A stretch of DNA of 64,000 bases from Aquabacterium sp. NJ1 (GCF_000768065.1 NZ_JRKM01000001.1:4074001-4138000), one strand, 5' to 3'. Shown: positions 34,962 through 44,493, counted from the stretch's first letter. The notes: generated from the sequence alone by a model not told the origin. Made by a program: numbers and translations.

Positions 34962-36772
34962 GCGGGCCTCCGTGCCAGCGTGGGCGTGTTGGCGTGCATG
35001 TCGGCATGCGTATCTGTGGTCCTGTCTGCAGTCACGCCGAAGCTCATGTCGGCTGTGGCTGCATCCAGGTCAAAGGCCTGCTCATCAGGCACCAGGCGGC
35101 GGTCGATCTGATCGGGGAAGTGCTGGATCACGTCCAGCAGCGGGTGGGCGGCGGTCTGGCCCAGGCCGCAGTGGCTGTGGTGTTGCATCAGGCTCGCGGT
35201 TTCTTTCAGGCGGTTGATGTCCGAGGCGCTGGCGTGCCCGCCGATGAGGCGCTCGGCGGTTTCGACCAGCTGGCCGCAGCCCACGCGGCAGGGGGTGCAG
35301 AAGCCGCATGACTCATGCGCGAAGAAGCGTGTGTACTGCGCGGCCACGTCCACCATGTCGCGGCTGCGGTTGAACACGGTGAACGCGCCGCCCGTAGGCA
35401 GGTCTTCAAAGCTGATCTGGCGCTGCAACTGGCTGGCATCGATCAGCTTGCCGGACGGGCCACCCACCAGCACGGCCTGCACATCGGTGGCGCCGCTGTC
35501 GGCCAGCACTTCGGCCACGGTGACGCCCCAGGGCACTTCGTACAGGCCGGGGCGGGCCACGTCGCCGGCCACACTGAGGATGCGGGTGCCGCGTGAAGCG
35601 CCCGTGCCCTGTGCCGCAAACCAGTTGCTGCCGTGCACCGCGATCTGCGCCACCTGCACGAAGGTTTCCACATTGTTGTTGACCGTGGGCAGGCCGAGGT
35701 AGCCACGGTCCACAGGGAAGGGCGGGCGGGTGCGAGGGATGCCGCGTTTGCCCTCGACCGATTCGATCAGCGCCGTTTCTTCACCGCACACATAGGCGCC
35801 GGCGCCCATGTGCAGAGTCACGTCAAATGCCAGACCGGATCCGGACACGGATGCGCCCAGCAAGCCTTGTCCTCGCCGAGCTTGAAGCACATCACGCAGA
35901 TGCGGTTCGATGAACTCGTACTCGCCGCGCACATACAGAAAGCCTTGTGTGGCCCCGACCGTGAGCGCCGCCAGCGTCATGCCTTCGATGAGCTCGTGCG
36001 CCCATTGCATCAGCAGCATGCGGTCCTTGAAGGTGCCGGGCTCGCCCTCGTCTGCGTTGCAGGTGATGGCGCGCGGCCCGGGGGCCTTGCGGCAGGCCTG
36101 CCACTTCTGCCAAGTGGCAAAACCCGCGCCGCCACGCCCGCGCAGGCCGGAGGCCCGCAGCTCATCGAGCATGGCATCAGGGCCCACAGCCAGCATGCGC
36201 GTGATGGCATGCCCGGGCGCAATGGGGTGTTGCAGGGTGAGGTTGTGGCGCCAGACCGGGTTGCTCACTTCAAAGAAGTCGGCAGGCCATTCCTCCAGTG
36301 GCGTGGCACTCTGGATCAGGTCGGTGACCTCGTCGGCGCGGCGCGGGGTCAGGCGGGTGAGCGGGCGGCCATTGATCAACCCGGCAGGGCCTTGATCACA
36401 CAGCCCCGTGCAGGAGGTGCGGTGCAAGGAGACGAGGCCGTCATCGCGCGTCTGTTCGGGCGTCACATTCAACCGTTCGCTCAGGCGCTGCAGGATGGCT
36501 TCGCTGCCCAGCATGCGATCGGTCGCGCTGTCGCTCAGGTAGAGCGAGTAGCGGCCACGCGGCTCGAAGCTGAGGAAATGGTAGAAGCTCACCACGCTGC
36601 GCACGGCCGCGTAGCTCAGCCCCCAGGTCTTCACCAAGGTCTCGATGGCCCAGGGCGGCACGTGATGGAAGCGGGCCTGCACTTGCCGCAGCACCTGCAG
36701 CAGATCAGCCGGCCCCGCCTGGTAGCGTTGCAGGATGTCGCTGATGTCGTGGGTGCTGGTGTGAGCGGGCAT
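34958..36772 (-). CDS. hoxF: NAD-reducing hydrogenase diaphorase subunit HoxF
   Basis: A 604-residue flavoprotein where NAD+ is reduced. Residues about 1-160 are a fused HoxE/NuoE-like domain (FHHVPPWAIETLVKTWGLS, then SCTGLCDQGPAG, in which only part of the 2Fe-2S cysteine set is visible). The NuoF-like body has the FMN/NADH motif LRASGLRGRGGAGFATWQKW, NADEGEPGTFKDR and GAYVCGEETALIES. The C-terminal 4Fe-4S site is SCGFCTPCRVGCGQL. The fused layout equals Ralstonia-type HoxF, and no separate hoxE is present. The last ~35 residues (many Thr/Asp/His) are a low-complexity tail. It lies 35 bases after hypE. Confidence 0.95.
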   Translation of the reverse strand: MPAHTSTHDISDILQRYQAGPADLLQVLRQVQARFHHVPPWAIETLVKTWGLSYAAVRSVVSFYHFLSFEPRGRYSLYLSDSATDRMLGSEAILQRLSERLNVTPEQTRDDGLVSLHRTSCTGLCDQGPAGLINGRPLTRLTPRRADEVTDLIQSATPLEEWPADFFEVSNPVWRHNLTLQHPIAPGHAITRMLAVGPDAMLDELRASGLRGRGGAGFATWQKWQACRKAPGPRAITCNADEGEPGTFKDRMLLMQWAHELIEGMTLAALTVGATQGFLYVRGEYEFIEPHLRDVLQARRGQGLLGASVSGSGLAFDVTLHMGAGAYVCGEETALIESVEGKRGIPRTRPPFPVDRGYLGLPTVNNNVETFVQVAQIAVHGSNWFAAQGTGASRGTRILSVAGDVARPGLYEVPWGVTVAEVLADSGATDVQAVLVGGPSGKLIDASQLQRQISFEDLPTGGAFTVFNRSRDMVDVAAQYTRFFAHESCGFCTPCRVGCGQLVETAERLIGGHASASDINRLKETASLMQHHSHCGLGQTAAHPLLDVIQHFPDQIDRRLVPDEQAFDLDAATADMSFGVTADRTTDTHADMHANTPTLARRPA

Positions 36773-36807
36773 GCTTCAAAGTATCCGGTACGTGTGACGG
36801 CTTCTTG

Positions 36808-37905
36808 TCAGCAGATGCGGGGTAAGGGCTCGCCCATCAGCCAGTCCAGCATGCGTTGCCCGCCAAAGGTGGTGCGCATGCGAACCTGCCCGGCGGGGCC
36901 TGCTGTGACGTGGCCGATGTGGCAGGCCTGGCGGCCCAAGGGGTGCGCACGCATGGCATTCAACAGGCGCTCGGCATCGCTGGCGGCACAGATGGCGATC
37001 AGCTTGCCCTCGTTGGCCATGTAGAGCGGGTCCAGCCCCATGAACTCGCAAGCAGCGGCCACGGTGGGGTTCACGGCGATGGCGCTTTCATCGAGTTGCA
37101 TGCCTACACCCGAGGCCACGGCGATCTCATTGAGCGTGGTGGCCAGGCCGCCTCGTGTGGGGTCGCGCAGCACTCGCAGGGCCGCGCCGGTGTCCAGCAT
37201 GTGCGCCACCAGGCCATGCAAGGCTGCACAGTCGGATGCGATCGGGGCATCAAAGCGCAAGCCTTCGCGCTGGCTGAGGATGGCCACGCCATGGTCGCCC
37301 ACGGTACCGGACAGCAGCACGGCATCACCCGCCTGGGCCAGCCGGCCCGACAACTGCACGCCCGGCCGGCATTGGCCCAGGCCGGTGGTGCTGATGTAAA
37401 GCCCATCGGCCTTGCCGCGCTCCACCACCTTGGTGTCACCTGCCACGATGGCCACCTCGGCCTCGCGCGCAGCGCGCGCCATCGACTGCACCACGCGCTG
37501 CAGTTCGCTCAGCGGCAGGCCTTCTTCCAGGATGAAGCTCACGCTCAGGTACAGCGGCCGAGCGCCCATCATGGCCAGGTCGTTGACCGTGCCGTGCACC
37601 GCCAGGCTGCCGATGTCGCCCCCAGGGAAGAAGAGCGGTGAGACCACGTGGGCATCGGTGGCCATGACCAGCTTGCCGCCCGCCGTGCCCGGCGTCAAAG
37701 GCATGTCGGGCAGCAGGGCGCCATCGTCGCCGCCGTCTTGCCAGCCACCGGGCCAGGTCTGCGCGAAGGCGGGGCGGAACACCGTTTCGATCAGCTGGTG
37801 GCTGGCGCGGCCGCCTGCGCCGTGGGTGAGGTCAATGCGCCCGTGCTTGAGATCCAGCGGGCGGACGTAGGCGGGCTTGGCAGCCGTGGACGGGATGTCA
37901 CTCAT
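36808..37905 (-). CDS. hypE: Hydrogenase expression/formation protein HypE
   Basis: A 365-residue PurM-like ATPase that dehydrates a carbamoyl group on its own C-terminal cysteine to a thiocyanate, the source of the cyanide ligands. The conserved C-terminal end PRIC, carrying that Cys, is present. The N-terminus has LTHGAGGRASHQLIETVF, followed by the ATP-binding VMATDAHVVSPLFFPGGDIG. It overlaps hypD by 4 bases. HypF, encoded two genes upstream of hypD, supplies its carbamoyl group. Confidence 0.95.
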   Translation of the reverse strand: MSDIPSTAAKPAYVRPLDLKHGRIDLTHGAGGRASHQLIETVFRPAFAQTWPGGWQDGGDDGALLPDMPLTPGTAGGKLVMATDAHVVSPLFFPGGDIGSLAVHGTVNDLAMMGARPLYLSVSFILEEGLPLSELQRVVQSMARAAREAEVAIVAGDTKVVERGKADGLYISTTGLGQCRPGVQLSGRLAQAGDAVLLSGTVGDHGVAILSQREGLRFDAPIASDCAALHGLVAHMLDTGAALRVLRDPTRGGLATTLNEIAVASGVGMQLDESAIAVNPTVAAACEFMGLDPLYMANEGKLIAICAASDAERLLNAMRAHPLGRQACHIGHVTAGPAGQVRMRTTFGGQRMLDWLMGEPLPRIC

Positions 37906-39023
37906 GCGGCGACCTCATCGGCTTGGTGCCGGCCATAACGGTAATGCGCCGCACAGGCGCCTTCGGAGCTCACCATGCAGGCGCCCGTGGGTTGATCGGG
38001 TGTGCAGATGGTGCCGAACAGCACGCAGTCTTGCGGGCGTTTGTGGCCACGCAGGATGGGCCCGCATTCGCAGCGTGGGTGATCGGGCACCACGCGTGTG
38101 CTCAGAGCGAAGCGCAGCTCGGCGTCCATGTCGGCGTAGCGATCACCCAGGCGCAAGGCGCTGTGCGGCATGCTGCCCAGGCCGCGCCACTCGAATTGAT
38201 CACGCAAGGCAAAAACTTCATCGGTCAAGGCGATGGCCCTTGCATTGCCTTCGCGGTTGACCGCGCGCGTGAATTCGTTTTCCACCTCGGCACGGCCTTC
38301 GTTGACCTGGCGGATCAGCATCAGGACGGCTTGCATCACGTCCAGTGGCTCGAAGCCGGCGATCACCACGGGCAGGTGGTAGTCGCTTGCAAAGACCTCA
38401 TACGGGCGTGAGCCGATGATGGTGGACACATGCGCCGGGCCCACCAGCCCGTCCAGCGCCACAGGCTCGGGCTGATCCAGGATGGCGTGCATGGCCGCGG
38501 GCGTGAGCACGTGGTTGCACAGCACGCTGAAATTGCGCAGGCCTTCACGCCGGGCCGTCTGGATGGCCACGGCCGTGGGCGGTGTGGTCGTCTCGAAACC
38601 GATGGCCAGGAAGACCACTTCGCGGTCTGGCCAGGTGCGGGCCAGTTGCAAGGCGTCGTCCACCGAATAGACCACGCGAACATCGGCACCTTGTGCGCGA
38701 GCGCCCATCAGGCTCAGGCCTTTTGATGCGGGGATGCGCAAGGTGTCGCCATAACTGGCCAGGATGACGCCGGGCCGGCGCGCCACCTCGATGGCCATGT
38801 CAATGCGGCCAATGGGCAGCACGCACACCGGGCAGCCCGGGCCGTGGATCATCTGCACTTGCGACGGCAGCAGGTCCAGCACGCCGTAGCGGGCCAGTGC
38901 ATGCGTGTGGCCGCCGCAGAACTCCATGAAGCGGTAGAGCCGATCAGGGTGCACCTCGTTCGCCATCGCTTGCGCAAGCTGCTGTGCCAGCTGGGGGTCA
39001 CGGAATTCGCTGACGTACTTCAT
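37902..39023 (-). CDS. hypD: Hydrogenase formation protein HypD
   Basis: A 373-residue scaffold with HypC for assembly of the Fe(CN)2CO unit. Signatures are FMEFCGGHTHALARYG, the thiol/iron site GPGCPVCVLP, and 4Fe-4S cysteines toward the C-terminus (CECGPILRGHKRPQDCVLFG, then CTPDQPTGACMVSSEGACAA). MKYVSEFRDPQLAQQLAQ is a usual start. It overlaps both hypC and hypE by 4 bases. Confidence 0.96.
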   Translation of the reverse strand: MKYVSEFRDPQLAQQLAQAMANEVHPDRLYRFMEFCGGHTHALARYGVLDLLPSQVQMIHGPGCPVCVLPIGRIDMAIEVARRPGVILASYGDTLRIPASKGLSLMGARAQGADVRVVYSVDDALQLARTWPDREVVFLAIGFETTTPPTAVAIQTARREGLRNFSVLCNHVLTPAAMHAILDQPEPVALDGLVGPAHVSTIIGSRPYEVFASDYHLPVVIAGFEPLDVMQAVLMLIRQVNEGRAEVENEFTRAVNREGNARAIALTDEVFALRDQFEWRGLGSMPHSALRLGDRYADMDAELRFALSTRVVPDHPRCECGPILRGHKRPQDCVLFGTICTPDQPTGACMVSSEGACAAHYRYGRHQADEVAA

Positions 39024-39259
39024 GGCGCGCTCGGTTGTTCATCAGCGGCCATCTGGGCAAACAGGGCCAGGGTCTGTCGGGCTTCGTCCTGATCGAGCCG
39101 GGTGAGCGCATAACCCACGTGCACGATCACGTAGTCATCGAGCTGGACTTCATCGAGCAGGGCCAGCGAGACTTGCTTGCGCACGCCACCCATGTCCACC
39201 GTGCCGTGCTGGCGGGTGGCGTCGATGTCGATCACGCGGGCTGGTAGGGCGAGGCACAT
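39020..39259 (-). CDS. hypC: HypC/HupF family hydrogenase chaperone
   Basis: A 79-residue chaperone starting [13 protein letters not shown] with the essential Cys2 that binds the iron precursor and the immature large subunit. VDMGGVRKQVSLALLDEV and DYVIVHVGYALTRLDQDEA are family motifs. The start lies 28 bases inside the end of hypF, a longer overlap than elsewhere in the operon. Confidence 0.95.
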   Translation of the reverse strand: MCLALPARVIDIDATRQHGTVDMGGVRKQVSLALLDEVQLDDYVIVHVGYALTRLDQDEARQTLALFAQMAADEQPSAP

Positions 39260-41688
39260 GGGGCTTGTTTGATCAGTCTCTGGCGGGCAACCCAGGCTTG
39301 CCCAAGGCTCAGGCCGCCGTCACCACAAGGGTATTGTGCCGGGCGCCAGACCTGCAAGCCCTGGACGACCAGGTTGCTGTACAAGGCGTCGTCCAGCAGT
39401 CGGTTGGCCAGGCAACCACCCGACAGCACCACGGTGTTCACACCGCGGCGTGCGCAGGCCTGGGCGGCCCAGTCGGCCAGGGCCGTGGCCATGGTGGCGT
39501 GGAACACCGCTGCCGCGTGAGCCGCGTCGTGCTGGTCGGCCAGCCAGTTCATCAGGGGGCGCCAGTCCAGCACCAGGTCGTCGGTGATCTGCCAGCCCCC
39601 TTTCAAGGGCTCGGCGGGCCCATGGGCGCTGGCCAGGCTTTCCAGGCGCATCGCTGCCTCGGCTTCGAAGCGTGATTGGGTGTAGGGGGCCAGCACGTCA
39701 AGCAGCCCGGCTGCGGCATCGAACAGCCGGCCCAGGCTGGTGGTCTGGGCGTGTCCATGGGCAATGGGTGATTGGCCTGCGGCGGCACCCGGCGTGCTGC
39801 CTTGTTGCAACCATTGCTGCAGCAGGCCTGATTGCTGAATCGACGCGAAGCGCACGCTGATTTCCTGGGTGCGACCGAGCGCGTGCAGCAGCGATGCGGC
39901 CATGCGCCAGGGCTCGCGCACCGCGGCGTCGCCACCGGGCATGACCAGGGGCCACAGATGGCCCAGGCGCTCGCACAGGTCTTCCTGCACGGCCAGCAAC
40001 TCACCGCCCCAGACCATGCCGTCGCTGCCCAGGCCATGGCCATCCAGGGCCAGCCCGATCACCGGGCCGTGCACACCCTTTTCATCGACGTGTTCGGCCA
40101 GCACGGCGGCCACATGGGCGTGGTGGTGCTGGACCTGGATCAGCGGCAGGGCCTGCACGCCTGAGGCCGTGGAGGCGCGGCTGTGGGCCATGTGCGCCGC
40201 CAGGATGGTGCTGAAGAAGTCGGGGTGCAGGTCACAGGCCAGGGCGTCGGGCTGGGTGCGCAGCCAGCCGGGCCAGATGTCGGCCATGCGGGTGAAGACC
40301 ACGCGGGTGTCCACCGAATCCAGATCGCCCACGTGTGGCGACACCATGGCGCGGTCGCCCTGGGTGATGCACAAGGTGCTTTTGAGCAAGGCCCCCATGG
40401 CCAGCACGGAAGGCGCGATCTGCTGTTCGTCCTGGCCCTTGCCGGGGCGCGTGGGCAGGGCCACGGGCATGGGCGCATAACCCCGGCTGCGGCGGATGAA
40501 GCAGGCCGAGCCATCGGGCCGCACGCGCAGCACCGAGTCATCGTTGCGCGCCAGGATGTCGCGGTCGTGCAGCAGCCAGCCATCGGCGAGTTCGGCCAGT
40601 TCCAGCTGGGCTGTTTCGTTGTCGATCACCAGGGGCGAGCCGCTGGCATTGCCACTGGTGACCACCAGCACCATCTCCCGCGGGCGCGTCAGCCAGTCGG
40701 TGCCGGCAGGGCGCCCCGCCGCTTCATGGAACAGCAGGAAGTGGATGGGGGTGTAGGGCAGCATCACGCCCAGCCAGGCCAGGTCGGGCGCTACGCCCGG
40801 CATCTCGCGTCGGGCGCGCTCTGATTGGGCCAGCAACACGATGGGGCGTTCGGCCGACTGCAGCCAGCGCTGCTCGTGCGGCGTCATCGAGGCCCAGGGT
40901 GGGATGGACGCCGGGTTGGCCATCATCACGGCCAGGGGCTTGGCATCGCGGCGTTTGCGTTGGCGCAGCCGTGCCACGGCATCGGGCTGGCGGGCATCAC
41001 AGACGAGGTGGAAGCCGCCCAGCCCTTTCACCGCGAGGATGCCGCCTTCCTGCAGCAGCTTCAGGCCGGCGGCAATCGGGTCTTGCTCATCCAGGCTGCC
41101 GTCGGTCTGCTTGAGCCACAGGCGTGGGCCGCATTCCGGGCAGGTGTTGGTCTGGTGGTGAAAGCGGCGGTCGGCGCCCTGCTTGTATTCGGCTTCGCAA
41201 GCCGGGCAGGGCAGGAAGCGCGCCAGGCTGGTGTGGCCGCGGTCAAACGGCAGGCTGCGCGTGACGGTGTAGCGAGGGCCGCATTGCGGGCAGTTGATGA
41301 AGGCATGGCGCCAGCGCCGGTTGCCCAGGTTGAACAGCTCGGACAGGCAACGCGCGCACACGCCCAGGTCAGCGCCGATGGTCGCCATGTGGGGGTGCGC
41401 GGTGTTGACGCTGGCTTGAATCTCGAAGGGCTTGCCGGGTGCTGCGGGCGGTTCCGGGGCCGTGGCGGTGAGCACGTCCACCTGCTCGACCCTGGCAGGT
41501 GACGGGGCCTGCCACAGGCGTTCTTGCAAGGTGTCCAGCAAAGGGGCATCGCCGTGCAGGTCGATCTCCACGCCAAAGCTCGTATTGCGCACCCAGCCGA
41601 TCAGGCCCAGCGCCGTGGCCTGCTGCCAGACCCATGGGCGGAAACCCACGCCCTGGACCTGCCCGCGCACAGCTAGGCGGCGGTGCAT
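39232..41688 (-). CDS. hypF: Carbamoyltransferase HypF
   Basis: An 818-residue multidomain protein that makes carbamoyl-adenylate from carbamoyl phosphate and transfers the carbamoyl to HypE. Domains in order are acylphosphatase ([18 protein letters not shown]), two zinc fingers (CARC...CPQC and CPAC...CPEC), a YrdC-like domain ([21 protein letters not shown]), and a Kae1-like transferase domain with [15 protein letters not shown] and [13 protein letters not shown]. It overlaps hypB by 16 bases and hypC by 28. Length is slightly above the usual ~750. Confidence 0.95.
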   Translation of the reverse strand: MHRRLAVRGQVQGVGFRPWVWQQATALGLIGWVRNTSFGVEIDLHGDAPLLDTLQERLWQAPSPARVEQVDVLTATAPEPPAAPGKPFEIQASVNTAHPHMATIGADLGVCARCLSELFNLGNRRWRHAFINCPQCGPRYTVTRSLPFDRGHTSLARFLPCPACEAEYKQGADRRFHHQTNTCPECGPRLWLKQTDGSLDEQDPIAAGLKLLQEGGILAVKGLGGFHLVCDARQPDAVARLRQRKRRDAKPLAVMMANPASIPPWASMTPHEQRWLQSAERPIVLLAQSERARREMPGVAPDLAWLGVMLPYTPIHFLLFHEAAGRPAGTDWLTRPREMVLVVTSGNASGSPLVIDNETAQLELAELADGWLLHDRDILARNDDSVLRVRPDGSACFIRRSRGYAPMPVALPTRPGKGQDEQQIAPSVLAMGALLKSTLCITQGDRAMVSPHVGDLDSVDTRVVFTRMADIWPGWLRTQPDALACDLHPDFFSTILAAHMAHSRASTASGVQALPLIQVQHHHAHVAAVLAEHVDEKGVHGPVIGLALDGHGLGSDGMVWGGELLAVQEDLCERLGHLWPLVMPGGDAAVREPWRMAASLLHALGRTQEISVRFASIQQSGLLQQWLQQGSTPGAAAGQSPIAHGHAQTTSLGRLFDAAAGLLDVLAPYTQSRFEAEAAMRLESLASAHGPAEPLKGGWQITDDLVLDWRPLMNWLADQHDAAHAAAVFHATMATALADWAAQACARRGVNTVVLSGGCLANRLLDDALYSNLVVQGLQVWRPAQYPCGDGGLSLGQAWVARQRLIKQAPCASPYQPA

Positions 41689-42440
41689 TGCTGCTCCAGC
41701 CAGCCCATCCAGTCATCGAAGCCCTGGCCGGTGGTGGCCGAGAGCGCGATGACGGCGGCATCCGGGTTGACCTGTCGGATGAAGCCCATGGCCTTGTCCA
41801 TGTCGAAGCGCAGGTGCGGCAGCAGGTCGCACTTGTTGAGCAGGATCAGGCCGGCGGCCTGGAACATGTCGGGGTACTTGAGGGGCTTGTCTTCGCCCTC
41901 GGTCACGGAGAACACCAGCACCTTGGCGCGCTCGCCCAGGTCAAAGGCGGCCGGGCAGACCAGGTTGCCGACGTTTTCGATCATCAGCACGCCGTGATCC
42001 AGTGCGGGCAGGTGATGCAGCGCATCGTGCACCATGCGGGCATCCAGGTGGCAGCCCTTGCCGGTGTTGATCTGGATGGCGCTCACGCCCGTGGCGCGGA
42101 TGCGCTCGGCGTCGAAGCTGGTTTGCTGGTCGCCCTCGATCACGGCCACGGGGCGGTGGGCTTGCAGGCGTTGGACGGTTTCCACCAGCAAGGTGGTTTT
42201 GCCTGAGCCTGGGCTGGAAACGAGGTTGAGCGCCAGCGTATGGTGGGCCGCCAGATGCTCGCGGATGTGGGCCGCGACGTGGTCGTTGCCGGCCAGGATG
42301 TCCTGCTCCAGCTGCAGCACGCGGGTGTGCATGTCGCCGGCGTGCGCGTGCGTATGACCGTGCCCGTGCGCTGGCCCGTGCACATGGCCATGTTCATGCA
42401 CATGGTTTTCGGCGGGCTCGCAACCACAGATGGTGCACAT
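41673..42440 (-). CDS. hypB: Hydrogenase nickel-incorporation GTPase HypB
   Basis: A 255-residue GTPase of the SIMIBI class. The N-terminus MCTICGC carries the high-affinity nickel site and is followed by a His-rich stretch (residues about 12-37, about a dozen His) that may store nickel. The P-loop is [11 protein letters not shown], with [15 protein letters not shown] (nickel site at the dimer interface) and [10 protein letters not shown] (NKxD). It is the first gene of the operon. AGGAA lies 6-10 bases upstream of the ATG and a possible promoter just beyond. Confidence 0.95.
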   Translation of the reverse strand: MCTICGCEPAENHVHEHGHVHGPAHGHGHTHAHAGDMHTRVLQLEQDILAGNDHVAAHIREHLAAHHTLALNLVSSPGSGKTTLLVETVQRLQAHRPVAVIEGDQQTSFDAERIRATGVSAIQINTGKGCHLDARMVHDALHHLPALDHGVLMIENVGNLVCPAAFDLGERAKVLVFSVTEGEDKPLKYPDMFQAAGLILLNKCDLLPHLRFDMDKAMGFIRQVNPDAAVIALSATTGQGFDDWMGWLEQQCTAA

Positions 42441-42473
42441 GGGCGTTCCTGATTCTGGCCGAGGATGCTGTCA

Positions 42474-42501
42474 AGGGTAGCGCAATTCACGCTCAGGTCA
42501 A
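42474..42501 (-). promoter_or_regulatory. Possible sigma70 promoter of the hyp-hox operon
   Basis: On the minus strand TTGACC (42501-42496) and TACCCT (42479-42474) are spaced by 16 bases, about 35 bases upstream of the hypB start. The -35 match is good and the -10 weak. No -24/-12 sigma54 element (TGGCAC-N5-TTGC) was found here. Confidence 0.35.
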
Positions 42502-42528
42502 TGGCAGTGGGGCGCGCGACACACCGCG

Positions 42529-42549
42529 ATTTGACGCTAAATTTGACGC
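42529..42549. repeat. Tandem ATTTGACGC direct repeat upstream of the nitrobindin-like gene
   Basis: ATTTGACGC occurs at 42529-42537 and again at 42541-42549, 12 bases apart and close to one helical turn, in the divergent region between hypB and the heme-binding-like gene. It could be an activator site or -35 region, but no -10 box at good spacing is seen. Confidence 0.45.
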
Positions 42550-42583
42550 CAGTGAAACCTTGTCAGCCAGGAGAGCCAGCAGC

Positions 42584-43231
42584 ATGAGCGATTTCCCCAA
42601 GGACATCTACACCGAGCCCTCCAATGTGGATGTGGACACCCTGAAAAACCTGGGCCCCTTGCGCGGCATGGCCGGCATCTGGCAGGGCACGCGCGGCCTG
42701 GATGTCAAGCCCAAGGCGGAAGGCGCGAAGAAGCAGGCCTACGTCGAGCGCATCGAGCTGCAACCCATCGACCCGCAGACCAACGGCCCGCAGCTGTTCT
42801 ACGGCCTGCGCTATCACACCCATGTCACCAAGCCGGACCAGGTCAAGACCTACCACGACCAGGTCGGCTACTGGTTGTGGGAGCCGTCCACCGGCACGGT
42901 CATCCACACGCTGACCATCCCGCGTGCGCAGACGGTGATGGCGGTGGGCAAGGCCTCGGCCGATGCCACCAGCTTCGAGCTGGTCGCCACGCGGGGGCAA
43001 CTGGACTACGGCATCTGCTCGACGCCGTTTCTGGAGCACGCCTTCCGCACGGTGGCATTCCGCATCCAGGTGACGATCAACCCTGATGGCACCTGGTCGT
43101 ACGACGAAGACACCGTGCTGGAGATCAAGGGCCAGGACGAGCCCTTCCACCACCGTGATCGCAACACGCTCAGCAAGATCGCCGAGCCCACGCCCAATCC
43201 GCTGGCGCAGGCGCTTTACCAGACACCCTGA
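42584..43231 (+). CDS. Nitrobindin-like heme-binding beta-barrel protein
   Basis: A 215-residue protein of the FABP-like/nitrobindin class. The lower N-terminal strand reads LRGMAGIWQGTRGLDVKP, like the GxWxGxG motif of the family. It is followed by alternating strands (VERIELQPIDPQ, GYWLWEPSTGTVIHTLTIPRAQ, QVTINPDGTWSYDEDTVLEI) and C-terminal DEPFHHRDRNTLSKI, where a His could serve as heme ligand. Bacterial members are thought to bind ferric heme or NO-type ligands, and function is not settled. The ATG at 42584 is preferred, with AGGAG about 10 bases upstream. It is divergent from the hydrogenase operon, but a functional link is not shown. Confidence 0.75.
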   Translation: MSDFPKDIYTEPSNVDVDTLKNLGPLRGMAGIWQGTRGLDVKPKAEGAKKQAYVERIELQPIDPQTNGPQLFYGLRYHTHVTKPDQVKTYHDQVGYWLWEPSTGTVIHTLTIPRAQTVMAVGKASADATSFELVATRGQLDYGICSTPFLEHAFRTVAFRIQVTINPDGTWSYDEDTVLEIKGQDEPFHHRDRNTLSKIAEPTPNPLAQALYQTP

Positions 43232-43260
43232 TCTAACAGGCCGCTCCTGAATCAGGTCGC

Positions 43261-44493
43261 TCAGGGCTTTCGAGGCCAGGGCGGCAGTGTTTCGTAGCCA
43301 AACAGGTAGGGCACCACGCGGTAGCCCTTCACCAGGCCGCCATCGGCGGGGCGTTGGCTCAAACGCCGGTAGTCTTCAGCGCTCAGAGGTTGGATCTTGT
43401 CGGCGTCGCGCGAACGGCTGAATACCCCGTTGCGCCACTGGTAGACCTCGTCGACCTTTTCCTCGTAGCTGTACGAATGGTTGTGGTCATTGAAGTAATC
43501 GTCAAAGCGGTTGCGACCCATGTACAGCGCATTGGAGCCCTCATAGCCCGTCTTGTGGTGGGTCTTGGGGTCGGTGTTGAGGATGTAGATCCAGTCGCCC
43601 GGCACGAAGTTGCCTGGCGCGACGTTGTAGTGCATCTTCATCAGTTTGCCGGGACGATCCTTCTCGCGCGGGTCGAAGTCCTCCTCGAAAAACCACATGT
43701 CGCCGGGTTCGATGTTGACCAGCGGGTCGCCATTGACGAACACCCGCTGGTCGACCAGCGCCGTGGTGGCCGGGGCGGCCTTGATGCGGCGGTAGTAGTC
43801 CGTGATGCCTTGCAGCACGACCAGCTTGGTGGCGGTGTAGCAACCGATGGCATAACGGTCATGGTGGGTGAACGCATCCAGCAGGGCCGTGTGCAGGGCG
43901 CGGCCGCGGACCGGCGTGCCGTCCAGCCAGTAGCGGGTGTTCCATTGGGCGGGGCCCCCATCCGGCCAGACCCAGTGCAGGTGCTCCGACCAGGCGACGA
44001 TGTTTTGCCGCAGGGCGACCTGGTCCTTGAGTGCCTGCAGGTCACAGGCGGCGCCGCTGAAGGTAGTTTGACGACCATGCTGCATGAGCGCCAGCATGAT
44101 CTCCTTGCGCGATACCGTCTGGACGGACATCGGGGGCTTGCCGGCCTGCGGCAGGATCACGATGTCCTGCCCCACGTCGAATTCGGGCCGCTTGAACAGG
44201 TCCAGGGTATTGGTGTCGTCTGCCAGCGTGCGCAGTGTGTAGGACAGTGCACCGGTCTGCGCATCGGATGTGAGCTGGTAGAGCGCGGGGGCGATGCCCA
44301 GTTCGGCCAGGTAGCGCCCCATGCCGGTTTGAACGGCGGGTGCCAGGCTGCTGCCGCAGGCGAACGTGATGCCGTCCTGACGGGCCTGGGCCTGGGGTGC
44401 CAGGGCACCGGCGGCGGCGAGCAACAGGCATGCACGCCAGGGCGACGCGACAGAAGGGGGCGGGGTGAGGGGGGCGGTCTGGCAGGGCAACAT
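43261..44493 (-). CDS. Exported Tgl-like protein-glutamine gamma-glutamyltransferase (candidate)
   Basis: A 410-residue protein with a signal peptide (hydrophobic core about 19-31, cleavage likely after AQA at 37). The body resembles the Bacillus spore transglutaminase Tgl. WNTRYWLDG (184-192) precedes an AIGCYTATKLVVLQGI segment whose Cys218 aligns with the Tgl active-site Cys in ECATAMV. PGDWIYILNTDPKTH (298-312) aligns with Tgl GDCVYFKNP, followed by GYEGSNALYMG and a His-rich FNDHNHSYSYEEKV that could supply the catalytic Glu and His. Tgl is about 245 residues, so this form has an extra N-terminal domain. It would crosslink proteins through Gln-Lys bonds in the envelope. The homology is read by eye, and the exact triad is uncertain. 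Confidence 0.6.
   Translation of the reverse strand: MLPCQTAPLTPPPSVASPWRACLLLAAAGALAPQAQARQDGITFACGSSLAPAVQTGMGRYLAELGIAPALYQLTSDAQTGALSYTLRTLADDTNTLDLFKRPEFDVGQDIVILPQAGKPPMSVQTVSRKEIMLALMQHGRQTTFSGAACDLQALKDQVALRQNIVAWSEHLHWVWPDGGPAQWNTRYWLDGTPVRGRALHTALLDAFTHHDRYAIGCYTATKLVVLQGITDYYRRIKAAPATTALVDQRVFVNGDPLVNIEPGDMWFFEEDFDPREKDRPGKLMKMHYNVAPGNFVPGDWIYILNTDPKTHHKTGYEGSNALYMGRNRFDDYFNDHNHSYSYEEKVDEVYQWRNGVFSRSRDADKIQPLSAEDYRRLSQRPADGGLVKGYRVVPYLFGYETLPPWPRKP

Noticed and set aside
42441..42560. Sigma54 promoter for the hydrogenase operon
   Set aside because: No TGGC-N8-TTGC type element was found between hypB and the divergent gene, although sigma54 control is common for hydrogenases.
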